From contig CM022671.1 in assembly GCA_012295275.1 (NCBI GenBank), forward strand, positions 237,501-287,500: DNA of 50,000 bases, in the 5' to 3' direction. The notes under the pieces are model-generated. The model was not told the DNA's origin, did not search any database, and was given only the letters and a program-made list of their open reading frames with translations. Both the position numbers and the translations under genes were made by a program. Source of the DNA: Chrysomallon squamiferum. Its lineage: Eukaryota > Mollusca > Gastropoda > Neomphalida > Peltospiridae. Each line of letters starts with the position of its first letter. Position 1 is the first letter of the stretch. Positions 1-13,186 of the stretch are shown here, piece by piece.

Positions 1-969
1 GTTTATTTTTCAGTAATGCATATGCGTTTGTTTGTGTTAGTATATGTACATATTCTTTTACTGCTTTATCAAAACTGTTTGAAATTTTTGTCTTGGATGA
101 TCAGATAAATTAAGCTATAACAACGTCTGGGTCAGTATTATCTTTTTGTGCTGGCCTAGATAACAAATTATCACTAAGATGACTAATACTTTTTTCGGCG
201 CATCCATATTTAGCTCTATACTATATGCCTATTTCAGGTCTTACCTCATTCTTATGTGTGGGTTTTTTTTTCTTTTCTTTTTTATTTCGTGAGGTAAAAA
301 AAATCTTTACCTCATTATTATGTGTGGGTTTTTTATCTTTTTTTCGTTTGTATAAAAAAAAAAAAAAAAAAAAAAATTCTTTACCGACATGCAGACGTCT
401 CAGAATAACTTCTTTTTAACTCAGAATTACAAAAAAGGAAATAATGGATGAAGGAAAGAACTGTTTTGGTGCAGCCAACCTGAACGAAAACACAGACACG
501 GCGTTCGAGAACCACGTGGCTTTTCAATGAGTAAGATTTTATTTCAAATCTAAGGTACAGAAATTTCGTTGTTTTCTTTTTTTTTTTTTCTTTTTTTTTT
601 TTCTACCACGGTTGGCCAGGTTTGAAAAAGAACATTATATTTATATGTTTAAAAAGCTAGTTTAAACGTGTTTTGTAATTCGATACTGGGTCTTTGGGTC
701 AGCTCTTATCAGTACAATGGTAATTCTAATGGAGATAAGTGTAAAACAGTTTTTAGAAGTATGTTTCTACATTACATGTTGTTCTCGTGCGAGCTTACTG
801 TTTGCTGGAGGCTATGTCACGAAGCCCTGTCTTATTAACTAATGGTTAAAAAACTGGTTGTTTGCGGATATACATGTCGACAGTAACAGTTTATGTATTA
901 CTTAGATAAATGAAGTTAAATATTGATAAATATCGATGTTTGTTTTGTTGTTGTTGTGGGGGGTTTGTG
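1..969. other. Gene-poor AT-rich flank
   Basis: I see no supportable gene here. The stretch holds poly-T and poly-A runs (near 267-300, 354-376 and 567-602) and an imperfect local repetition of a 'ttacctcattnttatgtgtggg' type motif near 241-330. Open frames here are translations of low-complexity T or A tracts. Confidence 0.6.

Positions 970-1042
<73 letters not shown>
970..1042. repeat. (ATT)n microsatellite
   Basis: About 24 ATT units, interrupted once near 1008 by an extra T. The long Ile/Leu/Tyr homopolymer frames across it are artefacts of the repeat. Confidence 0.95.
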
Positions 1043-1950
1043 TGTTTGTTTGTTTTTTTAATTTGTTGTATTGTTATTTATTTATTTATCTTTCTGCTCC
1101 AAAACAGGAACAATATACTACGTCCATTATTTATGTGTAAATACGTTATTTAACCAAATTAATGCATTGTTCATGCAGAAACCAAACATCGAATACGTGC
1201 GGTCACATACGTTATTTTAACATTGATTCGAATGTTGGAAAATAAAAACTGTTCATGCTCTCTGTGTTATATATCACGTTATGAATATTTTAAGAACTAA
1301 AACACAAGTTCACAGTATTGATTACTAACGTTACTACATCATAAAACATGAAATATTAACAGCCTTAGTGAATTGTCTTTTCATATGTTAATGTGTTATG
1401 TTATTTATGTTTCAAAACACGAAACACAATCTACCTTAGCGACGCGTATGGAAATAAACATATGCAACGTATATTTGAAAAGACAAGTAATGGTAATTTT
1501 TGATAACGTGTAAACTTGTATTAATTCGTTATGTCACATAGGTTATAAAAGATGAAATAATGATTTCTTAATTTACTTACGTGAATGTAATTTTTATTTC
1601 ACGCAGGTTCTATAACTAAAAAACACGTAACACTTTACTTTAACGTGCGTTAATACGTATACTATGTATACTATGTATACTGAGAAGAAAAAACCTGTAT
1701 CGTTGACTATTCAAAAATAACTACTAAGCTAGGTGGATTTGCCCAATATGCAAACTGTAAGTTGCAGTTATTTATATCTGACACTGAAAAACAGGTAAAT
1801 AACGATAATGATATATATATAATTAACTATTCGTTATGTTTGAAAACAACAAAGGTGAACGAAAAATACAGTATTATTAAACTTGCTACAGAAGTAGATG
1901 GCTCGAAAACATTAACTATGATGATATTAATTTCTTTAGAAATAACACCC

Positions 1951-2388
1951 ATTAACGTATTATCTCACGTACTGATTTAATTAACGTTGTATCTCACGTA
2001 TTGAATTTATTAACGTATTATCTCACGTATTGAATTTATTAACATTTTATCTCACGTACTGAATTTATTAACATTTTATCTTACTAAATTTCTTAACGTA
2101 TTATCTCACGTACTGATTTTATTAACGTTGTATCTCACGTATTGAATTTATTAACGTTTTATCTTACTAAATTTCTTAACATTTTATCTCACGTATTGAA
2201 TTTATTAACATTTTATCTTACTAAATTTCTTAACGTATTATCTCACGTACTGATTTTATTAACGTTGTATCTCACGTACTGATTTTATTAACGTTGTATC
2301 TCACGTACTGCTTTTATTAACGTTGTATCTCACGTACTGAATTTATTAACATTTTATCTTACTTACTAAATTTATTAACCGTTTTATC
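1951..2388. repeat. 29-bp AT-rich minisatellite
   Basis: Tandem copies of a roughly 29-bp unit built around 'ttaacgttgtatctcacgta' followed by 'ctgaattta'. Shorter variant units read 'ttaacattttatcttacta' plus 'aatttc'. About fifteen units are visible and they differ by a few substitutions (acgtact/acgtatt, gttgtat/attttat). The unit length is not a multiple of three, so no single frame stays open through the array. There are no unique spacers, so this is not a CRISPR-like structure. Confidence 0.9.
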
Positions 2389-2461
2389 TACCGACAACTT
2401 CATTATATTAAATAACAAAATAAAATACAAATACAATATAAATGTACGCAAAAATACTTCA

Positions 2462-2659
2462 ATGAATCGTGAAAGACGTAAGGAAGAGAAAGCAGTTAAA
2501 CTGCAAGAACAATTCAAAGACCGTGAGGAGTCATTAGAACTAAGTATATAATATATAGTATATGACAGTTTAGAAGATCAGGACAAATTTATCTTTATTA
2601 TAAAACAGCGTGATAGGAAAGATATAACAATAAAAGTAACACCATTAAACAAATCATAA
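2462..2659 (+). pseudogene. Possible coding relic, one internal stop
   Basis: Directly after the minisatellite a frame reads from ATG at 2462 to TAA at 2657-2659, broken only by TAA at 2549-2551. The first 29 codons are strongly charged (start MNRERRKEEKAVKLQEQ, helix- or coiled-coil-like). After the stop the frame continues with DSLEDQDKFIFIIKQRDRKD and ends with a Lys/Thr-rich tail. This amino-acid mix is unlike the Ile/Asn/Lys/Tyr noise seen in other frames of this AT-rich DNA, and that is the only reason to flag it. I recognise no family. It could be a decayed exon, a transposon remnant or chance. Confidence 0.3.
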
Positions 2660-4614
2660 AACGATATATTACGTAATCTACAACAAAACTGTACAATTGT
2701 ATTGCTTTAATAACTATAAAACTTTATTACTCCGACCTTCAGTAACTTATTATATTAAGTGTTAATGATATCAAATCCATGAGAAATAGCATATGTTACG
2801 TAATAAAAATAAAAGACACCTGGGAGATTTTGCATAAGATACAGTATGATTAAATTCGTTTTATAACTAAACACATCTGTATGAAAACACTGCATGATAT
2901 ATAACGTGTTATATCAGTTAACAGCGTTAATATATAAAACATGTATTAATAGCTAAAAAATAGTAGTTGTTCAGTAGCATGAAAAGTAAAACACGATAAT
3001 CATGTTTCCTGACCATACGATTACATTTTCAAAAATATGTCTAAGCTGTTCCACCCAAGGACAGGCTGACAGGCTGAAATTTCGATGAATATTTTTTTCT
3101 TTTTCATGTTCACGATTCTGTGTAATTTGTGAATGCATATACGTGTATGTATACATACATACATACATACACACATACATATATATATGAAGAAGAGAAA
3201 GAAATTTGAATTAACAAGGATCTCTTATATCCACCTTCCCATATACAGGAAAACAGTAACATTATAATCTATTTTTTGTTAGTGTTAATTAACAATCTGT
3301 TAGCAGTCATTTTCAGTATTATTTAATTAATAAAACAATATGGATATACATACTTAAAGCACAGTTATCACATTTAGCAAATATAAGTATGACAGATTCA
3401 GATGTATATGTGCACATATTCACATACAAACATTCATATACACATACTTATATATATGCATACATACATGCACATATACATCCATCCATACATCTATCCA
3501 TCTATATCTAACAACAACATTCAGCACACAGTTATCTTACCATAGGCAATAACTGTATTATCTCTTTAAACCTTGGATACAACAATTATATTACATGACA
3601 TGTTTAAACTTGTTTCCTCGATATTTGATAGATTCTTGTGTAATGAATTAGAGAAAGGCATTCTGAAGTTCCATCGATCCGTCGATCTGTACAATACGCG
3701 ACATTTTATACTTTATTTTAACGTTGTTACGGCCAAAGAAAACTAAGCTGATAGCAATTAAACAGCATCAAAAGCGGTTAAATATTTGATGAAATTAATG
3801 TGAAAGCTACCAACTAGAGCAGTGATGAACAGAAGTAATTTATTATTCTGTGAGACGTTTACATCGACAAAAAAAAACAAAAAAAAACCCCCAAAAAACA
3901 ACAAAAAAAACAAGCTTAATATAAAAACAATACCTATATAAACATTGAGAAAACAGTTTAATATGAAAAGTTGTGTGTGTGTACAGCCTAAATTTCCATC
4001 CCATGTGTGTAGGTGTATATGCGTGACACACAGACACACATACACATACACGCATGCATTCGTGCTTACGAACTAACGTCATAATAAGATCAAATATCTA
4101 TCTTTGCTCAAACAATGATTGTCAGATTTAGACAAAATAATTATTTTGGAAGAATATAAAATGTTTTTTGGACATTTGTTACAGAAACTTTAAGATATTT
4201 CAAAGTAAAAAGACTTTAAAAGAGAGAAAAAAATCAGGAAAACAAAACAACGAAAAACCAATGGTTTAATCTAACAGATAATTATGCTATAAGACAGAAT
4301 CAATACTTGCTTAACATTACTGCAAAATTTTCTGTTGAAAAAATAAAAACCAAAAGAAACAAAAGATAAAAAATAAAAAAATGGAATAAAAGGTTTATGT
4401 ACAAACTGAAGATAATCCTTTCTCCTTTTGTTCTTCGGTTTGAAAAGATTAAAAACAACAACACGGCAGCAGACTCTGAGTCAGCCCTTTTCTTTTGTTT
4501 ATTCCGCATTCTTCAGATGACGTGTTATAGCACAGAGTAAAATTTCCATCAAGATGACAATGGAGAAACAAAGATGGAAAAAATTAATCAAAAACATAGG
4601 CGACATATCGAGAA

Positions 4615-4645
<31 letters not shown>

Positions 4646-5156
4646 TAATTATTTATATTCGTGTAGATAAGAACATCTTGCATAGATAGTCATTACTCAT
4701 TTTAAGTGTTTACGAGAAGATTCAATAACGTTTGCCACTGAAACATTGCGCATGATATTAGTACCCTTATAGTAGTAGTACTAATGATGACAGTAATTAT
4801 TATTATAAAGATGATGATGACAGACGTATTTCACTGTTAATATAATAATACTACTAATAATAATTAAAACAGTAGCAATGATGATACTAATAATAACAAT
4901 AATAACAGTAGTAATAATAATGTGACAAAAGTGCTAGCATCAGCAGAGATAATAGTGACAGTGGTGATGGTGGTCATAATGATCATGTCTTAATGTTAAA
5001 ACGAATAACAAAATTCGTTTCATATACCAAGGGACACAACTCTAAAACCCTATAAATATATTAATGTTTTTGAATTCTCTCAGCTTAAAAAGACATTGAC
5101 ATTTTTGGAAGGGCAGGTTAGTTCAGTTTGGGAGTGTGATCTCAGAAAGAAAAACA

Positions 5157-5159
<3 letters not shown>
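2660..5159. other. Intergenic, no gene seen
   Basis: AT-rich sequence with CATA/TATG-type short repeats (about 3145-3190 and 3400-3490), a poly-T run near 4617-4639 and a trinucleotide-rich patch of TAA/GAT motifs near 4770-4985. Open frames on either strand have no recognisable domain and pass through simple sequence. Confidence 0.55.

Positions 5160-5196
<37 letters not shown>
5160..5196. repeat. (TG)n microsatellite
   Basis: About 18 TG dinucleotides, followed downstream (to about 5560) by scattered TATG/TGTA and CACA-rich degenerate repeats. Confidence 0.9.
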
Positions 5197-5199
<3 letters not shown>

Positions 5200-7530
5200 G
5201 TACTTACTTATGTATATGTGTAATTATATAGTACGTGTTTTCTTGTGTACATATGCTTTTTTTTGGGGGGGGTATTGTTCCTTGTATATATATATATATA
5301 TGTTTCACTGCAAGTATATGCGTAAATGTGTGTGTGTGCCGCTACGTGTGTATATATGTATATGTATGTGTAAATATGTCTGTGTCTAAATGTACATGTG
5401 CAGTTAGGTTTGTTTATCCCTTCACGTGTAAGTGACAGTACGTTTACCTACCTCTATATGTAGACACACATATTTGCACATATACATATAGACACATATT
5501 TACATTTGTGCATGTATAGACACATGTATTTACACACACACATATATATATACGAAAATATATGAAAATAATATGCAGGTTGACTGGCACATTTACTGTC
5601 ATGGACCCTTATGGTTGCCATAGTATCTGATTCTTAAGCAAGGGAGAAAGAAGATTCCTCCCACCATCTTCCTTGTTTTCTCAATCCAGTTTTTGTAGCT
5701 GATGAATGTGTCTGCTGTACAGCTTTCTGATTCTTTCTTTGATTAATGTTGATTTTGTTTCACTTTCCATAATTATTTACGCAAGTCATTGTACTGTTTT
5801 GTATTAAAATGTATTTACAATTTCAGAATTATGTTTTTGAAGCAGTGTTGATTTCTTAAATGGGTCAGTACTCGATGTTGAGTCTTTGGAACTATTTGTT
5901 AATATTTAACCATGGAAATCTGGTTCAGAACTTCAGCTGCAGTTGTTTGTGGTGGACAGTTACACCTCGACATCTCAAACTGACATGACCATTGTTAGTT
6001 GTAAGTTTTTATTTATTTATTTTTTTCATTGTTTTTTTTTTTTTTTTTTTTTTTGATGGTCTGTTAGGTGTTTTGATTTTTTTTAAATAACAAGGGAATA
6101 AATCATATTTTATTGTTCTAAAGATTGTCTTCTAATAAAAGTCAGTATTAATATTCCATAAAACTTAAACAACATTAGGTATAGTAAAACTCACTGTGAA
6201 AAAAGTAAAGAAAAAGATAATTATTTTTAAAATAATTTATTTTTTAAAATTCAACAGTTTCAGTACTTGTCTTCTACAAGCCCAAGTGAAAATATTATCC
6301 ACAACATATTTTTAAAAATACTCAATAATGAACAAGTTACAGTGTGCATGTGTATGATTTACATCTGTAGTAATATGAAATAATATAATCACATTCCTTT
6401 TTGTCAGAAAAATCAAATATATAAAAAACCATATTTAAAAACACAATATGCGAAACATCTAAAGTTCTAATGGAAAATGTATTCTTCCCTGATGCAGAAT
6501 ATTAATAAAAGCAATAATGGCACAGCTACTAATATCAGTAGTAGCAGCTGTATTAGAAACAGGAGTGGAAGTAGTCATAGTAATAATAATTATATTTCTG
6601 TGTTGTAATGAACTAATGTTTCAAACACTGCAAATACAAATTAAATCAAAAAAGACTTGAATTCTTGCATGCACACACAGACAGCTGTGCATTTACTTGT
6701 CTTAATGATTAGCTTTGAAGTCATCAAAACACAAGTTATTCATTCAAACAGGATACAGATTACCTGAATTCAATCTGAATAACTCTGGTCTTTCAAAACA
6801 ACTTTGTAATCTACACACAAAACAATAATTTTGAATGAGGTCTTTACTGATAAATAAATAAAAGACAATGGTTAATGAATGTATGTGGTGATGCCAATGA
6901 AAAAAAATTAAAAAAAACATCTTGTATATTTCCATGTTATTTTTACTTTAAATGAATCTAAACTTGGCTAATAATAAAGTGTGGTAATACTTTAACAATC
7001 ATGCCATTGAGGCTGTGGTTTCTTTTGTATGTAATAATAACTACATAGAGAACTATATCAACATCTATAAAATACCTCAACAGTCAACTTATGACAAAGC
7101 TACATCAAGGAGAAAGATTAATTAAGTTTTAAAAAAAGACAGATGATGGGTACATAAGGATACAATTGCTATTGGCTTCATAAATTAACAGTCCACTTTT
7201 ATCAGCAAATGTTTTTTTTTTTTTAAACAGATTTTAAAACATCACTAGCAAGAATGCAAAGTGTAATATGTATGCTATCTTATTAGTAAAAGCTGGTTCC
7301 TTCTCAACGTTGTAACTACAGTAACAATGGTTTTCATTTAGAAATTTAACATAAACACTATGCAGCATGTAAATCAGATTTAGATTTTCATATCTTTCAT
7401 TCTTAGCAAAAGTGTGGTCTTCTGTGTATCAAGAATAATTTTAAAAAATAACTGGAAAGCATACAAAATGTATTTGTGTTATTATTGCACCACTACACAA
7501 GAAACACTTGTATAAACACTGATGTACACG
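5197..7530. other. Spacer 3' of ESS2
   Basis: No coding exon is supportable. A more GC-balanced patch at about 5575-5760 stands out from its surroundings and might be a retroposon remnant, but I see no diagnostic end. The part nearest 7531 should contain the ESS2 3' untranslated region on the minus strand; I could not fix its poly(A) site. Confidence 0.4.
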
Positions 7531-10500
7531 TCACAAGTCGTCATCAAAGAAATCTGCAGCTCTTTTTCTGTTAGTCTTTGGAAGCTGCAACAAATTGTCT
7601 GTGAGAGAGACAAGCTCACTGTCTCGCTTTGGAGTGCCACTGGCACTTCCTGGAGTCCCAGACAAAGACGTGGGTGTCCTTCCAGGGGTGGTTCTCATGA
7701 TGGGAGTCTTGTCGCCTGGCAACCGGTGGACAGGGGATGGGGTGTAGCTGTCACGAAGAGCTTTGTCTGTGTTTGTCTTTATGCCGAGATGTTGACTTGC
7801 CAGTCGCTGGGCTGCAGGAGACATGGAGTTTAGTCTTTCTGTCGCACTCCGGCCTAGCTTTGGACTGAAACAAGAAAAACACATTTATTTACTGAAACCA
7901 GAAAAACACGTTTATTTACTGAAACCAGAAAAACAGGTTTATTTACTGAAACAAGAAAAACAGGTTTATTTTCTGAAACAAGAAAAACAGGTTTATTTTC
8001 CACCATCAACAAATTAAACAACAATTTCTTATTTAGAATATGATGGAAATTGCCGCCAACAACATGTATTTGTAATTCAGAACAATAATGATGTTTTTCC
8101 TCAGTAGTTTTAACTTACTAACCAAAAAAAACCCCAGATTAAAACAGAAAATACTATTATTATTTATTTTTTTACCAAATACACATCTAACATGCATCTA
8201 CATCTCAGATAACAAATATATGAATATGAGTATTCAGGTAATAAAATATTTTAAAATTTCAACACATCTGTAAGGAAAATGTTTCTGTATTATATTGACA
8301 TTATGTATTTTAGCATCTCTATAAAAAAAATCCTACTACATTATTAATCATATGGACCAACACATATGCAAGTAACACAATAGACTCACCTGGCTAAATT
8401 TCTAGTCACTTGTTTTATAGCTTCTTGTTTCTTTGCTCTGTGACCTTTGCTGGCTTTCTCTGCCAACTCTAATGCCAGTTTATCTCTCTGAGGAATATTT
8501 GGAATCTGAAATTTATAACGTCAACAAATTATCATTAGTATTATTGTATCTGTAAAACCAAAAGTTACCAGAGTATCCATCACAGATATAGTTAAAGTAC
8601 CCACTTAAAAAAAGGAGTCACAAACACCCACCTTAAAAACAGGTCCAGGAGTGGCTGAGAAAGGAGTCTGATTGCCATCAAGACGAAAAGGAGTTCCTTC
8701 CACCTGACCCCAGGTCATCAGCGGCGACTGTTCCACTCCTGGTGCTGGGGAGGGCGTGGCCACAAAGCCGTAGCCATTGACACTTGGAGACGGCATCAGA
8801 ACCACTTCTTTCCCATCATGACCTATTTTACCAATGTTCGACATCGCCTTGAAGGCTGCAGCTTGTTCCATCAGCTGTTTGTTTTTCTCTATGTTGTGAG
8901 GATTATACTGGAATCTGGTGTTCTCATGAATGATCTCACGTGACTTGTGTTTCTTTATTTCTATCAATTCCTTAGCACTAAGCTCGACACCTGGTAAAAT
9001 ATACATTATTAAATATATGTGTAAATCTACATTAAAAAAAAAAAAACATCTTTTGTTCTTGGAATCCCATCACATATATATACATATATACACATACATG
9101 TAGAGTCTTATTAACTAAGAAAGGACTATATTTTCATGAAATCATCTTAAGTAGAATATCGTCCATACCACTTAGACTAAACATTATCAAACTGTGTGGT
9201 GATGCCACTTTCAACATTCGCAGAACACACTGAGTCAGGGTGATAGTATAAGCTGTGTTTTTGTAACATGTAAATGCTTGTAACTGCACTACATAATTCA
9301 CTGTACTTCTAAATCAGTATAAAATTTGAGCTAGGACCACCAGCCTCTTTCTGAAGTAGATTGTTACTGACCATCAGGAATGTACATGAGTGCATTGTCA
9401 GGTTTGTATTTCCAGGTGTCCACTGTTGACTTGTTCTGATCTAAGGCTGCCTGTTCCTCAATGCTGGGCAGAGTCAGCTTGTTGTCATCTTCCTGATTAG
9501 TCAAAATAAACAATAATTCAATCACTGACCAGAAATTTCTTATCCTAAATAAATAATATCAAAAACAATCCATTATTATCCTCAAAAAATAAAATTAAAA
9601 ATTAAAAAAAATAAAAGAAATTAAGCTTTGAAAACAATACTTTATCATAAATAAACAACTTTGAAAACAATCCTTTGTCCTAAGTAAAACCACGTTGAAA
9701 ACAAAAGGTTTGCTTAAAGCCTCATTCTAAAGGTTTCATAGGAGCAGGACTGATCAGACAGTCTGTGGTCACATCTTGATTAGATACAAGTCTGATGTCT
9801 TCAAATGAAATGCTGGCAAAACTGACATTACAGGTGGTTACAGAGCAGCAATGATATTATCTGAAGAATTATTTCTCTACTGTGTATTAGATGTTTCTTG
9901 GTAACATGCAGGTTAGACAATTCTTCAAAGATCACTTGCAAGCAATCAAGCCAGTGACAGATCTGTGAGATGCTGATAAAGTTTTACCTTAGACTGTTGA
10001 TCTTCTTTATCATACATCCATGCATGTTTGTCTCTGTGTCTCTTCTCTCCTTCTTTGAGGATCTCAGAAAATGATGCATTATCCTCACTTGTATTTTTAG
10101 CCAGAAACTGGTCTAGACTCAAAGTCTTCTTTTCTGAAATAATAAAAATAAGTTAAGTTCTCATAGTGACACATTTACATGATGTTTGCAGTACTAAAGT
10201 CAAATCAAGTTACAGTTTGCAGAATGATTATATTAAATAACTGACATATTAACTATCAGTAATATTATAATATTTATATACTGTTTACATTGTTGTTGTT
10301 GAAAATTTCATAGATTTTTTTTATTTTTTTTAATTATTGTTTTAGTTGATACTAACTACAAATTTGTACTGGTAACAAATTTTATTGTTTTATCTGATAC
10401 TAACAATTAATAACAAAACTGAGATTATTACAAAGATTAGCAGTATCCACTTACATTGTTTTGTACACTTTCAGAAACCTCATGCACAGACTGAGTAAGC

Positions 10501-12373
10501 AAGGCTACATTAAACTGATTCTTTCAAACCTCACTCACAAAAATGTTATCTCAAAACAACACTTCAGTCTTTGTGGTTAAGTTATACTACAAACTTTATC
10601 ATTATCAAAGCTTGGTGCTGAACAGCATGGAAGTGTAAGTTTAAAAAATAATGAGCAACCCACAGTGGGGACAAATTTACTTTTGAAAAGCTGACATAGG
10701 TAAATGTTACAATAAAATTTGTTAAAAATGTTTAAACTTGTGTGTGTGTCTAAGATATAAAGTTTAAAATGTATAAATCATTTAAATGTGTTTTATTGTT
10801 CATATCTGTCTGAAATATAGCTTTAAATATATAAAGGTGTCTTATTCTGTGTATATGTTTAAGATGCAAAGCCAAAAATGCATAAATGTGTATTTTTAAG
10901 CTGTAAAGTTTAAAATGTATGAATGTTTAAGATTTGATGTTTAAAATGTATAAATATGAATGTCTAAGATTTAAAATGTATCTTACTGTCTGTCTGTATG
11001 TCCTCACTGTGAACGTCTTCATCTACTGAAGATTGTTCAGTGTTCTCAGAGTTGACTTCTGGTGAACTTTTACCAGTTGTGTGGTCTGGTGTTTCAAAAG
11101 TAGCTGGAGAATTGTCTGAATTAAACAAAATAATAATAATACTCTAAATGTTCATTTTTAAATCAGAAAAAGTTTACAGACATACTGATTTCAATATGTG
11201 TGTTTATTTTTCCATCTTATTATTTATATGACAAAATATGATTGTGAAATGTCCATACAGTTAAGTAATTATCTAAGGTAAACAAGAATGATATTAAATT
11301 TAATTTTAAACAAGAATAAGAAAATTATGTCAAATTTAAAGTGTCAAACTCTGTAACAGTATTAATACTTATGAGCACACACACACACACACACATTCAT
11401 TTCTGGAAAGCAGTTACAGGAATAAAGATTGTATCTGTGTGTAGAGAGAAAAAGGCAAATATTATGTCAAAGTCAATGAAAATAAATGTGTGTGTAATGT
11501 GTGTGTGTGTATGCATGTATGTAGATGTCTCTGTAGTATGTATGTATATTTAATCAAGCCTCTGTGTATAAATTACATAAACTTACAAACACTGGAAGCT
11601 TCAGTTCCTGGTCGCTGTGTTGATTGTTGATATTGCATCTGAATCTGACGCAGTTTGGCAAGATCATTTTTCTCCAGTGCCTCAAAGTACTCAGCCTGGG
11701 AGTACAGAGATGGAAGGTCAGGAAAAAAATCTCTTGTGATGATTTCTTCTATGTTCTGCAACATATTAAACATGCCAACTATTAATTATTCTACAACCAT
11801 ACAGAGAGAGTTTTGAAAAACATTTATTTTTCAACATTTTAAATACAAAAAAACAAAAGTATGTTATTTCATTTGATAATATATCTAATTATATTTGTTA
11901 TGTGTCATTATTTAACTAAATGTGACATAGCCTTTTCAATGTTTCACAAGTACATAAAGCTGATAAACTAGTTGATCAATCATAGACATTCTTCCATATT
12001 TATATACATTTATTATGATTTATAATAAATTGTATAATTATAATAATAATGTATTACTTTATTTTGTGTTGGTGGTACACATGGAAAGCAAAACCTTTAT
12101 ATATATATTTTTTTTATATATAAGGGAAATGACTTATCAGTACTTTTTAAATATAAAACTGACAAAAGCAGAGTGGTTATAGTTTGGTTTCCTAGAATTT
12201 GTAGAAAGACATTTTCTAGTCGATTATTTCAATATTTGAAAATTACAAACCTCAGTGTATGTGTCTTCATCTAAGACAATTTTCTTCTTTTCTTTCTTAG
12301 TTCCCACTCCATCATCTTTGTTACTTCCATCTATAAGCAATAAACTTTTATTGTTAACACTTTTAAGAGCCAT
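7531..12373 (-). CDS. ESS2: ESS2/DGCR14 splicing-associated nuclear protein
   Basis: ESS2 (DGCR14, Es2) is a conserved nuclear protein found with late spliceosomal complexes. Eight coding exons join in frame, minus strand in transcript order: 12373-12251, 11755-11587, 11115-10987, 10133-9988, 9492-9372, 8990-8632, 8505-8390, 7864-7531. All have GT donors and AG acceptors. They total 1497 nt, or 498 aa plus stop; human ESS2 is about 476 aa. Family landmarks visible are 'VLDEDTYTE' then 'ITRDFFPDLPSLYSQAEYF' near residues 34-65, 'SLDQFLAKNTSEDNASF' in exon 4, 'VDTWKYKPDNALMYIPDG' in exon 5, 'NTRFQYNP', 'SPLMTWGQVEGTPFRLD' and 'TPGPVFK' in exon 6, a Lys/Arg-rich helix in exon 7, and a Thr-Pro-rich tail ending in acidic FFDDDL. 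I chose the ATG at 12371-12373 because it continues without an intron into the conserved part. It is probably a housekeeping gene unrelated to the neighbouring array. Confidence 0.95.
7864..8000 (-). repeat. Five 27-bp repeats carrying splice acceptors
   Basis: Five tandem 27-bp units abut the last ESS2 exon. On the sense strand each unit holds a pyrimidine tract and CAG (core 'ttttcttgtttcag'), so the 3' splice site is present five times. The copy nearest the exon gives the correct frame. The unit length is a multiple of three, but each unit contains an in-frame TAA shortly after its CAG, so use of an upstream copy would end translation early. Confidence 0.9.
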
Positions 12374-12600
12374 TTACGTTTAATAAGGTACAACCACATT
12401 ACGTTCTTTCGACATTGTATCGTTTATTCCGGAAATGATGACGGAAGTTACCTTGCTGATCTTCGTAAAGCGGTTCGGGAGAGTCCTTTGCATACGTAAA
12501 CTACCGATCGTGACCGACCGATCAGGAAGTTCGGCGAGCGATGCTGTGTTATATTTATAATCCCAGAACGTAGTTTCAACATGCACGTGGTTCCATCTGA
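12374..12600 (-). promoter_or_regulatory. ESS2 5' leader and probable promoter region
   Basis: This block is more GC- and CpG-rich than its surroundings (several CGATCG, GACCG and GGCGAGCG-like stretches around 12450-12545), as expected for a housekeeping 5' end. It has no obvious TATA box. If transcription starts above 12586, a 68-codon upstream ORF (ATG at 12584-12586, stop at 12380-12382) would end six bases before the ESS2 start codon. A donor-like 'gcaag|gtaact' lies in the leader, but joining it to the next acceptor gives a wrong frame. Confidence 0.5.
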
Positions 12601-13103
12601 TAGTGTTGTTTTGGATGATTTCTAAGTTGAATAATGATTTATGTTTGAACTGTCCTTACTATTTGTAAATAAAATCCAAAAGAATGCTTATAAAATCTTT
12701 ATGAGTATAATAATGATATGTTCACAATACATTTTATTTATTTATTTATTCATTCATTCATTCATTTATTATTATTAATTTTTTTTGTTTATTTTGTTAG
12801 CTTATATCATTTCTTTTCAAGTATTTCTTTTAAAATATGTTTTTTCTAGGTAACATAAACCTTTCAACTCGAGAAAGAATATTCTGCAATACGAGTTACA
12901 GTAAATGAGGAATCGGGTGTAGGTTAATTAATGTCGAGTTGTCAGCCCATGATGCATTAATGTTATAGTTGTGCTTGTAGCATGCAGCTCTGGATTTTCA
13001 GTTAGGAATGATGCGTATAAATGTACATTAACTTCTTCAAAATATGATCATACTATTTCAAGAGTGTGAAGAATTATTTTTATTTTTAATTATTATTATT
13101 ATA

Positions 13104-13147
<44 letters not shown>

Positions 13148-13148
13148 A

Positions 13149-13186
<38 letters not shown>

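Noticed and set aside
910-1153. Ile/Tyr/Leu-rich frames over the ATT repeat
   Set aside because: They are translations of an (ATT)n microsatellite and have no non-repetitive coding part. The same applies to Asn/Ile frames at 13044-13316, 36000-36290 and 47040-47350.
1951-2388. CRISPR-like array
   Set aside because: Repeats are contiguous without unique spacers, and the DNA is eukaryotic.
7522-7833. Plus-strand 103-codon frame
   Set aside because: Antisense shadow of the last ESS2 exon.
12470-12480. Extra 5' ESS2 exon using the donor at 'gcaag|gtaact'
   Set aside because: Splicing it to the acceptor at 12331 puts the downstream exon in a frame with an early stop, while the unspliced ATG at 12373 reads straight through.
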